NCBI GenBank assembly: GCA_030704615.1
Contig: CM060733.1
Location: forward strand, 50,530,001 to 50,594,000
From: Takakia lepidozioides
Taxonomy: Eukaryota; Streptophyta; Takakiopsida; Takakiales; Takakiaceae
Direction: 5' to 3'
DNA length: 64,000 nucleotides
Part shown: positions 25,253 to 37,765 of the stretch, piece after piece
Layout: every line of letters begins with the position of its first letter
Position numbering within the stretch: the first letter of the stretch is position 1
Made by a program: the position numbers and the translations under genes
The notes under the pieces: generated by a model
What the model was told of the DNA's origin: nothing
The model's input: the letters and a program-made list of their open reading frames with translations, nothing else
The model's database searches: none

Positions 25253-26892
25253 CCTGCATGGGTAGAAACTCCACGGTGTGAATTTGGGTCAAATGTATCC
25301 GAGCTTTAGATACTACAAAGAAAGATCTCCTCAAGAGTACATGCTTTGGCTGAGTTCTCATCCGGTTACAACACACTGCAGTCATCTGCAAGGAAATTAA
25401 AGTGTGGTAATTCAATCTGCATGACGTTGGAACCTTTGAATCATCATCCATAAAACAATACCCGTTGAATCCTTCGCCTGAAGGCCTATGCTGCATATGC
25501 AAATTAGAACCATCACCGGATTGTGTTCGACCTTCTATCACAGAAGGAAGCTCTGTTTGCACCCCAGGAGGATTCAACCGCCTTCCCATCCATAGGGCCT
25601 CCTTTCTATGCTTAAGTTTGAATTCCGGATAATTTGCACTCATCTGCGAAAACCACCGGTTGCTCAGTTTGCAACAATCGACAAGGGCTAAAGACTACAA
25701 AGCATCTTTCGAATCAGGGGCAAACAAGGAACTTTCAAGCCAGGCTTAGCAAGGAAAGACATCCCACACACGATTCTGCAGCTAACAAGCCGCAAAAGCA
25801 ATTGAAGAGTACGCCAAAAATCAACGTACTACCTTCAGTGCACTCCTTTGCAAAACCCTTCGTGTCCGTAGTAGTCTCACCTTCACAAACGTGTTCTTCC
25901 ACAACGGTGAAGGATCTGGAAGGAACTCCTTCCAGATTTGTCCTCCTCTCATTGTTTAACGTGTGTGACACAGACCACGAGAACATGACATCGTTGCCAG
26001 CTTCCGACGGTCCGCATCTATACTGAAAAATCCTCACTTGGTATGCGTGATGATAGACGACGATCCAGGAAACGATCTACAAGAACTACTTCTCTCCATT
26101 CACAGCTCACAGCGACTCCATTGCTCCCATCATCTCTTTCTTTGAAGCTTGGATTTGACCTAACTCAACTCATTTTCATTCTGAGCTTGCAACAATCTGA
26201 AAACTAAGATTAGCTGTGTGTTGACGTTTCATGTTTTGAGAGGACGTAGCTGTGTTTGGATGCATGTTGGTTTCTACTTTGTACCAAAGAAGTTTGTGAG
26301 CATTCAATCTCTCCAAGCTACAGTGCTTCCGCATGATCGTACAAACATGGAAGCTGTGTTCAATCACTTGATCATTCAAGGAAATTCAGACTTCGATATC
26401 TGGATTCAATCGACAAAGAGATGTGGCAGGAAAAGTGCTTGGAGGACATCAAAACAAAGACTAAGTAAGCAGGCCTACGTTGGATGCAGTGCCCCATGAA
26501 GTAGCTGAGAATAAGCAGCTTCTTGAAAGACAGTAGTATCTCCCAATTTTCTATTCAAAGGCAATAGAAATGATCTGGTGGGTCCAATTCCTACATGTTG
26601 GGTGCTCAACAGCTCATATCCTGACATTGCTTGTTATTCATCTGCCTTTTTTGAGGGGAGATGGTGTGGATCAACCTGTACAGTTCCCAAACCCCCCTGG
26701 GAGAATGTGGCATTCCAGTACTTCACTTGCTGTGGCACCTGACTATGGGAAGAATTTTGTGGTTTAATTGAGGAAAGAATCACAGAAGTATACACTGTAC
26801 AAGTCTGAGTTGATCAAAGCAACAAGTGGAGCCTACTGGATTAATCCTGAATTGAAGGACCTTCCTCTAGCTACCAGTCTTCAAGACACCTC
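25253..26892. other. Intergenic between the PPR start and the TFIIF alpha stop
   Basis: Same-strand gap of about 1.6 kb holding the PPR promoter and leader and the TFIIF alpha 3' end. Open frames at 25634-26037 overlap on both strands and match no family known to me. Confidence 0.5.
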
Positions 26893-29800
26893 TCACTTAT
26901 CGCGCAAAACAATGTAGTTCACTCCGTCCGTCTTCTGAATGCGAGAAATCTTCTTCAGAATCTGCGCAAATGCAGCCTTATCCTGCGCACCACATCACCC
27001 AAATCATACTCTATTTCTCAACCACAGTCAGCTGCACTGAAGTCTTCTGACAACCATAGAGATTGCATCCTTCAATTACGAGTTTGATAAAATTCATTTG
27101 CTATAGATGCAAGTGACATCACGATCTCTACTCAACTTGAAGCACAGAGTGAGCAATCGCTCGAGGGAAAGCACCTCTTGAGTTTTGAGTCGGTTGCGGA
27201 ACTTGGCCACTAGATCCTGAGTCTTGATAGGGCCTGTCTGTCGGAGCACAGCCTTCGCTTCCTCCTCTGATACTCCACCACCTGCTGCTGCCGCTTTTGC
27301 AGCACCGCTTCCAACTTTGGCAGGTGTTGCGGCAGGAGAGGCTTTGGCTCCAGTTGAAGCGTCCTTCTTCGTTGCAGCTGTTGGTGGGGTTTTAGCCCCC
27401 TGTTTCATAAGAGTTTCATCCATTTATCCACAGGTCAATATCCATCGTATGCCCAGTATCCATAAAATGTCCATAAGATGAAGTGCCATGTGCAGGTAAG
27501 CTGCCACAAGCTTCTGGTCCTCAAAGCTGCGAGAGAGAGAATGTACTCAGACACTGCCTTTCGACGCGCCCCTATTTCTCTGGAAGTCTGCCTGACCTTC
27601 ATGAAAAACACTTCTAGACTCCAAATCAACCTGAAGACGGCTGCTTATTATCCAACAAAACAGCATGCCAGCTGCGCTAAGAAGTATAGTGCCACGGTAG
27701 TTCCCAGCTCTTCTTTGTCGTCTTTCTTCATAAGATTGACAATGACACCTATCTACAGCAAAAGGTTCAGTCTTCCAAATAAGGTCAAAAAAGAAGGCAA
27801 GGACCTCTATCATAGGATCGAATAATTAGCTTGTTGACAAGGCCATCACACCCACTGGCTTTATAGCCCTTTAGATGTTCTGTTGCTTCTGCAATCTCAC
27901 AACTAATGGACGCACTGTATCCCTTTCTGATATACTCCAGTTCATCATGGATTGTAGGAACAGTTCTTTCTACTGTATCCTTCCATTCTTTAGAAAACCC
28001 CTCACTGTCAGAGTTAGATTCATGGCCAAGAAGCCGTAGTACGTTTCAAGGGTTTCCCAATCTCAACCATAGAAGTCACCACTGCACACTTGTTATTCCT
28101 TAAAGCGGGTACTTGCTGACCATTTTTTGAACTCTGTCTGGCCAATCAGAGGATTATATCATTACCACAGTACTACTCTTCCCAATACATACAGGGAAGG
28201 TCTTGGAGCGATTGGATAAAGAGTGGGAGAGCCTCTTTCAACATATTCTATCTTGACCTCTTCCCTCCAGAATTTTTCTGTACCACAGACAGAGAGAGCG
28301 AGAGAGGGAGAAAACCAACCTGAGCAGGGTCCCCTTTCGCCTTCTTGCTGCCATTTGCCTTGGTCTCCTCCCCAGCAGCGCCAGCCTTCCGTTTTCCCTT
28401 GGCAGGGGTTGCAGAGGCTGGTGTGGGGCGGCCACCAGCACCTGACACCTTAGCAGGTGTGGTTTCTGATGTATCTTCCTTAGGACCGTCCTTCCTTGCA
28501 GGCGCCAATACTGGAGAAAACCCAATTTCCTCATTGTCCAAGTCTACCTGTGTAAGGTGCACCATACATTTTGTGAATAATTGAGCCATGCCTCTCCATC
28601 CTGCTCGGTCTCAACTGGCACAAGGTATGCGCCACAACACAGAAAGACCATCCTTACCAGTAATTTCCTTTCCTCTTACATCTTTAAGTTTTCCCAGATA
28701 AATATGGAATACGGCCACAAGGCTGTGGCAAGCATAGATGGATGTACACATATTCTCTCCCTTTGGAGCACAAATGCTTTGTCTTCCTGTCATGTGCTAA
28801 TTCACTCAATACAGGCTGGATGCCGATTTCAAATATTGCTGAACCAGTCTACAAGAGGACTTCACACACATCAAAAGAGGACTGGGGAAGTAGCATACAT
28901 CCTCATCTTCTTCTTCATCATCCTCAGCATCAGATTCATCAAGGCCAGCTGACTTGCCAAGCAGTTTCTTCAGCTCTCGCCCTGACTTGCTTAAGCCCCC
29001 AGCCCCCTCCTCACTCTGCTGCCCCTCCTGCCCCCCCTCCTCGTCCTCCTCATCTTCCTGCACAACCATCATAACAAATGGCTGAAAAGTCTTTTAAGGT
29101 AAGGACTCTTACAGAGATTGACTTATTTCATCTCCGTTTTTCCCTCCTTGCCCCATGCTTCCTGTAATGATAACATGGAGTATGCTGTGTTTGATAAAGA
29201 ATAACACAGACCTGCTTGATTTCTGGAGGTGCGGGTCCCTCAGGAACTTGATCATCACGTTCTTCAGGGTCGTTACCAACTGCTTCATCATCGTCTGTAA
29301 ATGTCTCTTCGTGTTCCCAATCATCACCTGTTTTCACCTCAACCCTTAGCCCATATGCATCATTTCCTGTCTAGCCCTCTCTCTCTCTCTGGGATTGTGT
29401 CATAAGAACTATTGATAAGCTCAGGATGATAACCAGCTCGGCTGAGCAACCATCACCTGCTCCAGAAGGACCCTTAAGAGTGGTTGCCTTCAGAGTGTGT
29501 CATGGCTCACGTACACAGGAAACACAGTGACCTCTCTCTTTCTCTCTTCCCTTCCTCTGACAGAAACAAGACTACCATACCTAGAATCAAACGCAAGCTC
29601 CATACCTTTCTCAGGCTCCTCATCGTCGATGTCAATTTCGTCACGGGCAGGCTCCTCGCCATCATCATCACCCCCCCTGGTCTTGTTCATGCCAAGCCTG
29701 TTTCTTCGCGCTTCCTCGTCATCCATATCATCCTCCCCTCTATCCGAGCCAGCATCCTGGTCATCATCATCCCCACCTCTCTTGCGGCCTCCTCCCCCAC

Positions 29801-32411
29801 CACCACCAGATCCAGGAAACTTGTCCAGGTCAGAAAATGCAGCAGCACCCGTATTCGCAGCCTTCATCATCCACCGCTGATAACCATCAGCTGTCTTTCG
29901 GCGGTTCTTCATCTGCTCCTCTGCTTCCTCCAGTGTCAGCTGCTTATATTGTGCAACCTTGTTGAAATTATACCTGACATTCAACAATCGCCTCAGGATC
30001 TGTCTCTTGGGGATATGTGACAGGGAAATTCTGCTCTGATTCGAGACTAGTTTAAATACAATAGAATCATAGTGCTCTATGCTAGGCCTCTGCTTGAAAA
30101 TTCAGAGAAGTTCAGTTGTGACAAACAAAGCAGGGGTCCGATTAAAGGACGGGTCCAACAACGTCTAATCCCCATTTCTGGAATGGTTCAGTGGGTAGTG
30201 TGGGATGCAGAGGCATCTTCCCTGTCTTCTGCAATGGTCCTTCTGCTCTGATTTGAGTCTAGTTTAAATGCAAAAGAATCAAAGTGCTCTTTGCTAGTCC
30301 TCTGCTTGAAGACTCAGAGAAGTTCAATTGTGACAAACAAAGCAGGGGTATGATTAAAGAAACTAGAGACAGAACAGAATTGTACCAGGCACCAGCTGGG
30401 AAAGCTAGAAACTCCGAGCCGGCCATCATGAGCAGGTAATAAGTGGCTTGTTGCCCACCTTCCAGCTGCCCTTGATATTGCTGCTGCCCAATATCGTCTT
30501 CCAACACCCATGGCTTTCCCTTGTACTTCTCCTGCTCCCACCCAGGATGGCTGACTCCTTCTTGAGTATCTTACCTCACAACTACGCACCTCTGATCCTA
30601 GAACATGCATTGCAACAATTCACAGATCAAAGCAAGCTGACATGACACGGAGCAAGGAGCTAATAACAAAGCCAGGAAGTGAGACAGGGTAACATACCCT
30701 AAGTGTCTCTGTTAACTGTCGGCCCTGAAGACCCTCTCGCTGCATATTCCACTTCGTCCCAGCCGTTTTCTTCTTGGAAAATGCAGGTAGCCCTTGCAAG
30801 AACCTGCCAACAAAATGCTGCTTGTTTGTGGATTGTGCTCGAACATTATACTCCTGCATTCACCCGAGCTTTCCCTTGCCTTGAGTGATACCCCTTCCAC
30901 ACTCAACTTGTGTTCTTGGAAGTCCAATTTCCTTGCTGCCTTTACAGAGTTCCCTACCTTACTCTTAAGTAAAACCGTTGCATATTGGTCACTGTACTAC
31001 AAAATTCTCTTCTGTGAAAGAGCCAATATGCATTCTGGCGCATTTTAAAGGAACCCCAAACTCACTCACTAAGCTGGAAGGGATACTTTGAAACAACCTG
31101 CAGAGATTCAATTTACATAGTTTAGGCAGTTCCGTTTACCCTCATATTCTTCCCATAATACATCCACCCAACTGCACATCTGGGGATGGTTCAGTTCTTA
31201 TCCAATCATCAACTTGTAAAGGCTTTGCAGCAAAACTTTCTCAGCACCAGTTATTTCAAGTAGCAATTGCAATGAAGTGCGTACTACACTTCCACTAGGG
31301 AGAAAAAGGAACGTAATTTTCACCTTACTATCAAATACCTGATTTCAAAGCGATAGAAATCCAATGCTCTCTTTCAAGTTCCTTTCACCCCCAATTAAGC
31401 TCGAAACTTGTACGTGTGCATGTGGTCCTAGCCCTAATCCTACCTCTCAGTCCATCCTCTCTACCACTTCTTCATGTGAGTGTCAAGATTGCTACTAAGT
31501 GGTTGAGGGATGAAATCCACAGAAACATATTGTGATTCTCTTGGTTCAATTTTCCTAAGCATCTGAATTCAAAGCCATAGAAATCTAACGCTCTCTTTCA
31601 AGTTCCTTTCACCCCCAATCAAGCTCGAACTTGTAGGTGTGCATGTGGTCTTAGCCCTAATCCAATCTCTCACGCAAGGGTAGCAATCCATCCTCCCTAC
31701 CCCTTCTTCATGTGACTGTCAAGATTGCTACCAAGTGGTTGAGGGATGAGACAGAAACATACTGTGATTCTCTTGGTTCAATTTTCCTACTTTAACGACA
31801 AGCATCTGAATTCAAAGCCAACCCTCTCTTTCAAGTTGCTTCCACCCCCCAATCAAGCTCGAAACTTGTACGTGTGCATGTGGTCCTAGCCCTAATCCTA
31901 TCTCTCACGCAAGGGTAGCAATCCATCCTCCCTTACCCTTCCTCATGTGAGTGTCAAGATTGCTACTGAGTGACTGAGGGATGAAATCCACAAAAACATT
32001 TTGTGATTCTCTTGGTTCAATATTCCTACTTTAACGACAAGCATCTGAATTCAAAGCTACCGAAATGCAGTGTTGTCTTTCAAGTTCCTTCCACCCCCAC
32101 TTAAGCTCGAAACTTGTACGTGTGCATGTGGTTCTAGCCCTAATCCTATCTCTCACGCAAGGGTAGCAGTCCATCCTCCCTACCCCTTCTTCATGTGAGT
32201 GTCAAGATTGCTACTGAGTGGTTGAGGGATGAAACCACACCCGAATGAGACGTGTAACGGGGACCCCGCAGTCAGTGCAGGGTGCGACAGTCTCTGCCAT
32301 GGTCTTCCCGCACTTGGGACACAGCGTCATGTGCCGGCAGTTACTGCCATACAAATCAGCCGTTGCCCCACATCCACTACATGCCTCCTTCAGCACCAGA
32401 TCTGCAGACAT
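26893..32411 (-). CDS. TFIIFA: Transcription initiation factor IIF subunit alpha (RAP74)
   Basis: Large subunit of TFIIF, which binds RNA polymerase II and promotes initiation and elongation in the nucleus. Nine minus-strand exons: 32411-32241, 30853-30698, 30531-30386, 29973-29606, 29327-29212, 29057-28899, 28547-28320, 27399-27175, 26982-26893. All junctions are in phase; about 553 residues, near the Arabidopsis length. The plant-specific N-terminal zinc ribbon is CSGCG...CPKCG...CTDCG. The dimerisation region has YNVRAQ, SQYQG-type QQQYQGQLEGG, FPAGAWYNFNKVAQYKQLTL and RRKTADGYQRWMMKAAN. The middle is acidic, then Ala/Pro/Lys-rich. The C-terminal winged helix ends KISRIQKTDGVNYIVLRDK. Intron 1 holds a tandem array and intron 3 a direct repeat. 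Confidence 0.95.
30028..30362. repeat. Direct repeat pair of about 120 bp in TFIIF alpha intron 3
   Basis: The segment at about 30030-30150 (TTCTGCTCTGATTCGAG..., ending GACAAACAAAGCAGGGG) recurs at about 30240-30362 with a few substitutions, spaced about 210 bases apart. Both copies lie in the intron between exons 30386 and 29973. No coding potential. Confidence 0.85.
31330..32235. repeat. Tandem minisatellite, about four units of 235-250 bp, in TFIIF alpha intron 1
   Basis: The unit contains CACGCAAGGGTAGCA, TTCATGTGAGTGTCAAGATT and GGTTGAGGGATGAAA. The last motif recurs at about 31502, 31737, 31972 and 32221, giving periods near 235, 235 and 249. Units differ by small substitutions and indels. 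The rightmost unit ends right at the splice donor of exon 1 (32241). Confidence 0.9.
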
Positions 32412-33560
32412 CCCTCCAGTCTTCTCCCTCTATCTCTCACTCCAACACCTTCACAGACTTCCCTGCAAGTGTGCTTCAAGCTTTTCCTCCAAGCCCCCTC
32501 AATCAAATTTGATTGAATTCAATTGATAGTGAATTCAAATGGAATCAGTGAATCAATCGATAGTGAACTGCGAGCTGTCTTCTTCAATTGTCAGAGAAGC
32601 GAAGGCGGGGGACAAGAGGAAGCGACAGCGATGAGATCAGACCGTCATTTGCTCGGTATATTCTACAACCCTATAAATATATATTACATATCATTTATAA
32701 TCCTTCTTCACCTGCAATTTGCCACCATCTCCGTAATAGTCTAGATGGTTAGGATACCTGGCTTTCACCCAGGCGACCCGGGTTCGAGTCCCGGTTACGG
32801 AAACCTTTTGGATTTTCCTTCTTTTTAAACCCTTTATTACAGAGAGGCTTTGTATCCCCATTGTATCCCCACTGAGAGACAATCTATCCCAAGGTTTTTG
32901 AGGTTTTGAGTGTGAGATGGTGTAGGACTGCAATCCAGTTTCCTTTTCATATGTGGTGTGATATGCTTGCACCACTCTTAAGTGAGGATTCAACGCTGAT
33001 CAAAAGTGAGTCCAGTCATATTTTGTCTAAAGCCTTAAATGAGGCTGTTAAGCTCCCACATGAGCTTATTTCATAGCTTTCAACTGAGCCACACATGAAA
33101 CGACGTTTCACGATGAACACAGATGTATGAAGTAGCAACTCAGCTGAAACCCAATGACTATTCACCTGCAGCTTGAGCACTTTCATTCCAGACTGTAATT
33201 TGATTGGTGTGACGATCCACTTTCAGTTGGAGGTTAAGGGTGTCACCTCAAGATCACTCCTTTGTTTAGAAATAACACATCAGACAGGGGTGACGGCCGA
33301 TGATATTTGTGTTGCGAACACACCTGTGAAAATTGAGATACTCATCTTCTCTATCCAGAATACAAGTGTGTGAAAAGTAATGGACACATCAGCCTTGTCT
33401 TGGTGTTGAAGAATAATCATAAGTTAACAAGGATGCCTACTATCGGGCACAGAAAACAACAAAAATTTGGGTTCTTGCTAGCTGAAAATGCTTGTAACAG
33501 TTACCAGTTCTGGGACGGTGAAATCTCTGCGGGAGACTAGAGTCAGAAGCTAAGCTTATA
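32412..33560. other. Intergenic between TFIIF alpha and NSA2
   Basis: Holds the TFIIF alpha promoter and leader, the tRNA-Glu gene at 32730-32801 and the NSA2 3' UTR. No other gene recognised. Confidence 0.6.
32730..32801 (+). tRNA. trnE-TTC: tRNA-Glu (anticodon TTC)
   Basis: A 72-base cloverleaf. The acceptor arms TCCGTAA and TTACGGA pair fully. The D arm contains AGTCTAGATGGTTAGGAT, the anticodon stem CCTGG/CCAGG closes the loop CTTTCAC with anticodon TTC at 32764-32766, and the T arm is CGGGTTCGAGTCCCG. Internal A and B box promoter sequences are evident. No CCA is encoded and there is no intron, as expected for a nuclear plant tRNA-Glu. A run of T follows at about 32805-32809 and could terminate Pol III. 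Confidence 0.95.
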
Positions 33561-36500
33561 TTATACAAGTAGAACTGCATTGATGCAACCATCATTTTCT
33601 GGGTTGTTTGTAACTTGCGCATATTTACCTGCGCCCAAATGCAAGACAAACCAATAGACATCAACGAGTGTATCCAAGTGCACCCAAAAAAAATGTCCTA
33701 GCATGAGATGTACTCATTCACCATGTTCTGGTAATGTGGGCTAAATGAATCCTTGAATACGTGGTCCCTCATGGACCCACCTAGGCATAATAAAGCGTGA
33801 AACTGTCAAATTGGTTGAAGTTTGGATACTAGTACTCAAGACAGAATGGTCGGAAAAAGAAAAGAAGCGATGCAGGAGAGAGAAGTGAGACCCACCCCAC
33901 ACCACTTTGCCTCCTGGTGTAACGAGCCCCAATTCACTAACATTGACCTGCACAACTCCGTAAATAATGTTAACATGACATGAACAGGAAAATTCATCCT
34001 TTCCCTACAACATCACCATATGTGCCCACCCTGTCTGGACATAAAGTTTACTTCCAATCTTTCTGATGCCAGCATTGTTACGCTTTAGGCTAGTTAGTCT
34101 GGAAGTAGATAAGCTGTAAGGGAAACCCTGTAGCTGAGGTGAGACTACCGATCATTCTGTCAGCAAGATTTAGGTGACAGTATAGCACACATACCTCGAT
34201 GACGGTACCCTTAGTGACGACGCCCATGGAGGTGTACATTGGACCGTTCGGGTTCTTCTTCACCCCAAGAATCTCAAGGTTGAAAGTGCACTTAAGCTCT
34301 GGGTGTGTGACATGGGCTTTTGTGAATCGCAGACCCATGGGCCGGATGAAGCGCTCATACTTGGGAGGCTTACGGGTGAAACCCGGTCCAACAAATGTGA
34401 CTTTCGTCACCATCCGCTTCCATTGCTTTGCTGTACATTAATGTGTACATTAATGGGCACATTAACAGGAACCTAGGTAACATAAAGCAAGATAAAACAG
34501 CGGCTCATGGCGGTTTTAATTTAAGATCCAGGAATACATGATTCATAAGATGTGCCTGAGTCCTGTAAAAACTTTTGTCAGCAAATCCTGATCACAGAGC
34601 ATTGAAGAACTCCCGTGGGGGACTGAGCCTAATTGACCATGTGTTCTGCCAATGAAAATTCTTCAAGCTGCATATGACCATAGGGCCCTACTTCCGCCTT
34701 AGGATGTGGTAGAAACTTACACTTTCTTTTACCAGACTTGATCACACGAAACATCTCATCTTCAGCAATGGGCCGTACCTGTCACACAAACCACCATATA
34801 ACCATGGATTACTACTTGGGGAGTAGAACATCCTCAAAACAGGGAACCAACATGTCTCGTTTCAGTGCAATGACATTTTCAATCAGTGAACAACATGTTT
34901 CTGCCATGGATCTGTACTTCATGGGATCAATCCTGTTGTAAGAGAAGCCCTCTAGATTTGGGAGTTAATTGAGAAGATTAATCTTTGTCACACAACTCCA
35001 TCATAGCCACTAATTAAACCGCACACACTTATGACTCTGACTCAGACCCTTTGAGAGGAAGAATTCTCAGATGTAATCAGACAGCAGTCTCCATTGAAGA
35101 CCAACTATTGAAAGTGAGGCTATGAAAGACACAGATAACTTCTCATCCTTCAAAGCCTCAAGTACTGACCTTGCCACTCTGTGGATTCTCACCTTTGGAA
35201 GGGGCACTTCCCACTTGCCTGCCTTCTCTTTTCGTTTCTGCTTGATTGTATTGCTCAACACCTGCAACCATTCCATATAGAACTCCACAACTGAGCACAC
35301 ATTGACGAGCACTGATATCAAACTTATATCAGGAGAAAACTGAGGTATCATAACTGCGCAAACAGACCTGAAGGGAAACTTTACAGACCTTGAGCTTGAA
35401 TGTTCCCTATCTCACCTACCTGAACTGCTATTCAAACCACAGCCTGATGTAGGCACAGTTTGTAGGCCACATACTGATGAATTTTCACTAATCAATGCAA
35501 CTACATCCCACTGCTAAGGGCACACTTCCATGTGGGGTACCCATGCCCATAAAGGGGGTGTCAGGTGTGAACAGGGCCTGCCAAGTGCCTGTTCAAGCCT
35601 GCACCAGACCCGAGCCGCATTCGTGACCTATGCTAAGAGGTCGGTATACCTATTCAGCGGGCTACTTTTTTATATTGTTTCTACACTATGATGTATTATG
35701 GCAGGATTTGTGGCTATGGGGATTTGTACCCAATATGTTTGTGGCATGTAGCAGGTGAGTGTGACTCATAAAGTTGGAGAACGGGTATAGTGATGCGGCT
35801 AATAGTCAAAAGTGAAATCCTTCTTCTTGCTGATGTCAAGAACGGGAACGGGTCCACATGGAAGTGTGACCTAAATCTATGAGTATGTGTCCCTCCCTTA
35901 GATACCGTTGGTACGCATCATGATGTGCCAGCCTTTCTAAGGTCCTGTCCTAAATTTGCCACTATCCAACAAACCCTTCAACTTCCATGAGCTGCACTAC
36001 ACCCCGATTATTTTTAATAATGCCAAAAATGACAGCAGTGGGGGACTACACTAGCAGTACCTTGGCACGGGCTGTGGCTTCACGGTCAAGCAAGTATGCA
36101 GGGATAGCTCCATCCTGCACTTTGTCATCAGCCTTATGGCGGTTTGATCTCTCGGCATGCATTGCCATCCTGTCCGCAAACCCCACCCATTTGATGTGAG
36201 TCTACTGTATGTTTTCGATGAGTGGAAAGCCCTTGGGAGTCCTTTCCCTTCTTCCTCTAACCAGAATTAGCAACCACCCAATTTGCCTATGCTTCAGGTA
36301 GGTTTATGTATCTCATTATCCAACCAATGCCAGAGGCTATAGATGACCCTGTTCTGACCAATACAGACAATCTGTCCAACAGAGGCGTTCTCTGCATCTG
36401 TCTCTAGAAATTCATCTACAACATGTCCATCTTCCAACTCTCCACAACAACACGACTTGAACAGAGTAGCATGTTTACGCCCTTGTGCAATTTGCAATCA

Positions 36501-37484
36501 GAGATTGAAGCTGTAAACCACCTCAGAATAACGAAAGGAAACTGGTAACCAAAATACTCACGTCTTCTTCATGGTGGCCTTCTCAGAATAGCGCTTCTTT
36601 GCAAACATCTTGGCCTTGAGACCCAGTGCCTATGACAAACCCAGACAATCATCAGTGAAGTCATCACTGCATCCAACATGGGAAACTAACACTACATTTG
36701 CGGCCAGTACTGAATCCCTGAAATATCCTCTTGATTTTGACTCGAGGTTGGATAATAGTGCACAAACAGTTTCATTTCTAACTGGTTCAGTCTTGACAGA
36801 CCTGGTCTAACCAGCCCTGCAAACCAGTCGGTTCATCCACAGCTAACATTTCCAACCTAATTTGTGACTGACCGCTATCAAATGTGCAATTCAAAAGGTG
36901 TGAATCATAGCGAAGCAAACCCCTTCCAACAATTGCAGCTAGGATCCATCAATATGACTAAATTTCTGCGTTATGAGCTAGTGCACTACTTTACAGATCC
37001 CTAAGCACTGGAATCGCAGACTTTCCAGACAGGGCAGTATGTCACTCTTCCGAGCAGACTCCAAAGACTTGAAAAAGACTGAGAATACCTTCTGGGCAAA
37101 AGCCGCCCGCTTGTGAACCTCACGGGCATCTTTTTTGCGCCTCCTCTCGAAGTAATCAGGTCGGTAGCCATGTCGCTTGCGGTGTAGGTCTATGTGATCT
37201 CCCTGCGGCTGCAATTCTCACACATACACACTCCATGATTACATCTCCGTTATCATGTGTTTCCGAGACGCTATGCCAGTCACACCTCCAGATCATTTCA
37301 AAGAGCTGAAACTAGCATATATTTCTGGGTATCAATTAGGATAACTGTCAGCACAATCGTAGAACTGAACTAGGAAATTGGAAACGAGTTGCGGCAAAGC
37401 TTCCCTAGAGGTCTAACATGCGTTTCCATCGGTACCCATTCGAAAGACTGCACAACGATCCCGTGGTCTGAACATACATACCAT
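33561..37484 (-). CDS. NSA2: Ribosome biogenesis protein NSA2
   Basis: Nucleolar assembly factor of pre-60S particles, needed for 27S rRNA processing. Minus-strand exons: 37484-37482, 37208-37089, 36629-36562, 36169-36061, 35261-35193, 34778-34721, 34430-34195, 33947-33896, 33628-33561. All phases agree and give 260 residues, the normal family length. Diagnostic stretches: [88 protein letters not shown]-like [30 protein letters not shown], and the C-terminus [17 protein letters not shown]. Exon 1 contributes only the ATG codon. It is divergent from the neighbouring PPR gene. Confidence 0.95.
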
Positions 37485-37765
37485 TGTGGCACCTTCAGAG
37501 CAGCCGCCAGGAACTAACGAACAGTCGGTGACACGAACTGAATGAACCCCAACCCAATTGCAGATCAAGGTAGAGAACCTGTCGAGCAGATGGCTGAGGA
37601 AAGATCCACTGGAAAGAGTCTGGGTTTAGTCTGGCGCTGGGTTTTACGGTTTCACGAAGATGTTTGACGAAGATACTTTTTCCTCGTCCAAAACAGAACG
37701 TTTGTTGACTGAGAAGACCTGCTTCAGCTTGGCTCGTGTCCCAGGCAGTGGACCTTGCTCTCAAC
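37485..37765. promoter_or_regulatory. Short divergent promoter region, NSA2 / PPR-DYW
   Basis: Only 281 bases separate the NSA2 ATG from the first in-frame ATG of the PPR gene, so both leaders and promoters must overlap or lie inside this interval or within the reading frames. No TATA box is convincing. Confidence 0.5.

Noticed and set aside
27435-27629. Minus-strand frame with SEYILSLAA resembling a LINE tail
   Set aside because: The match is limited to about ten residues around a CT-rich run in a TFIIF alpha intron and may be chance.
28690-28750. Possible further LINE tail (GGCCACAAGGCTGTGGCAAG) inside a TFIIF alpha intron
   Set aside because: Only about 50 bases are similar and the terminal motif is unclear; too weak to list as a mobile element.
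29484-30020. Long plus-strand ORFs (up to 178 residues) at 29484-30020
   Set aside because: They are antisense to TFIIF alpha exon 4, which is acidic and gives Ser/Pro/Ile-rich antisense frames; the sense strand matches the family exactly.
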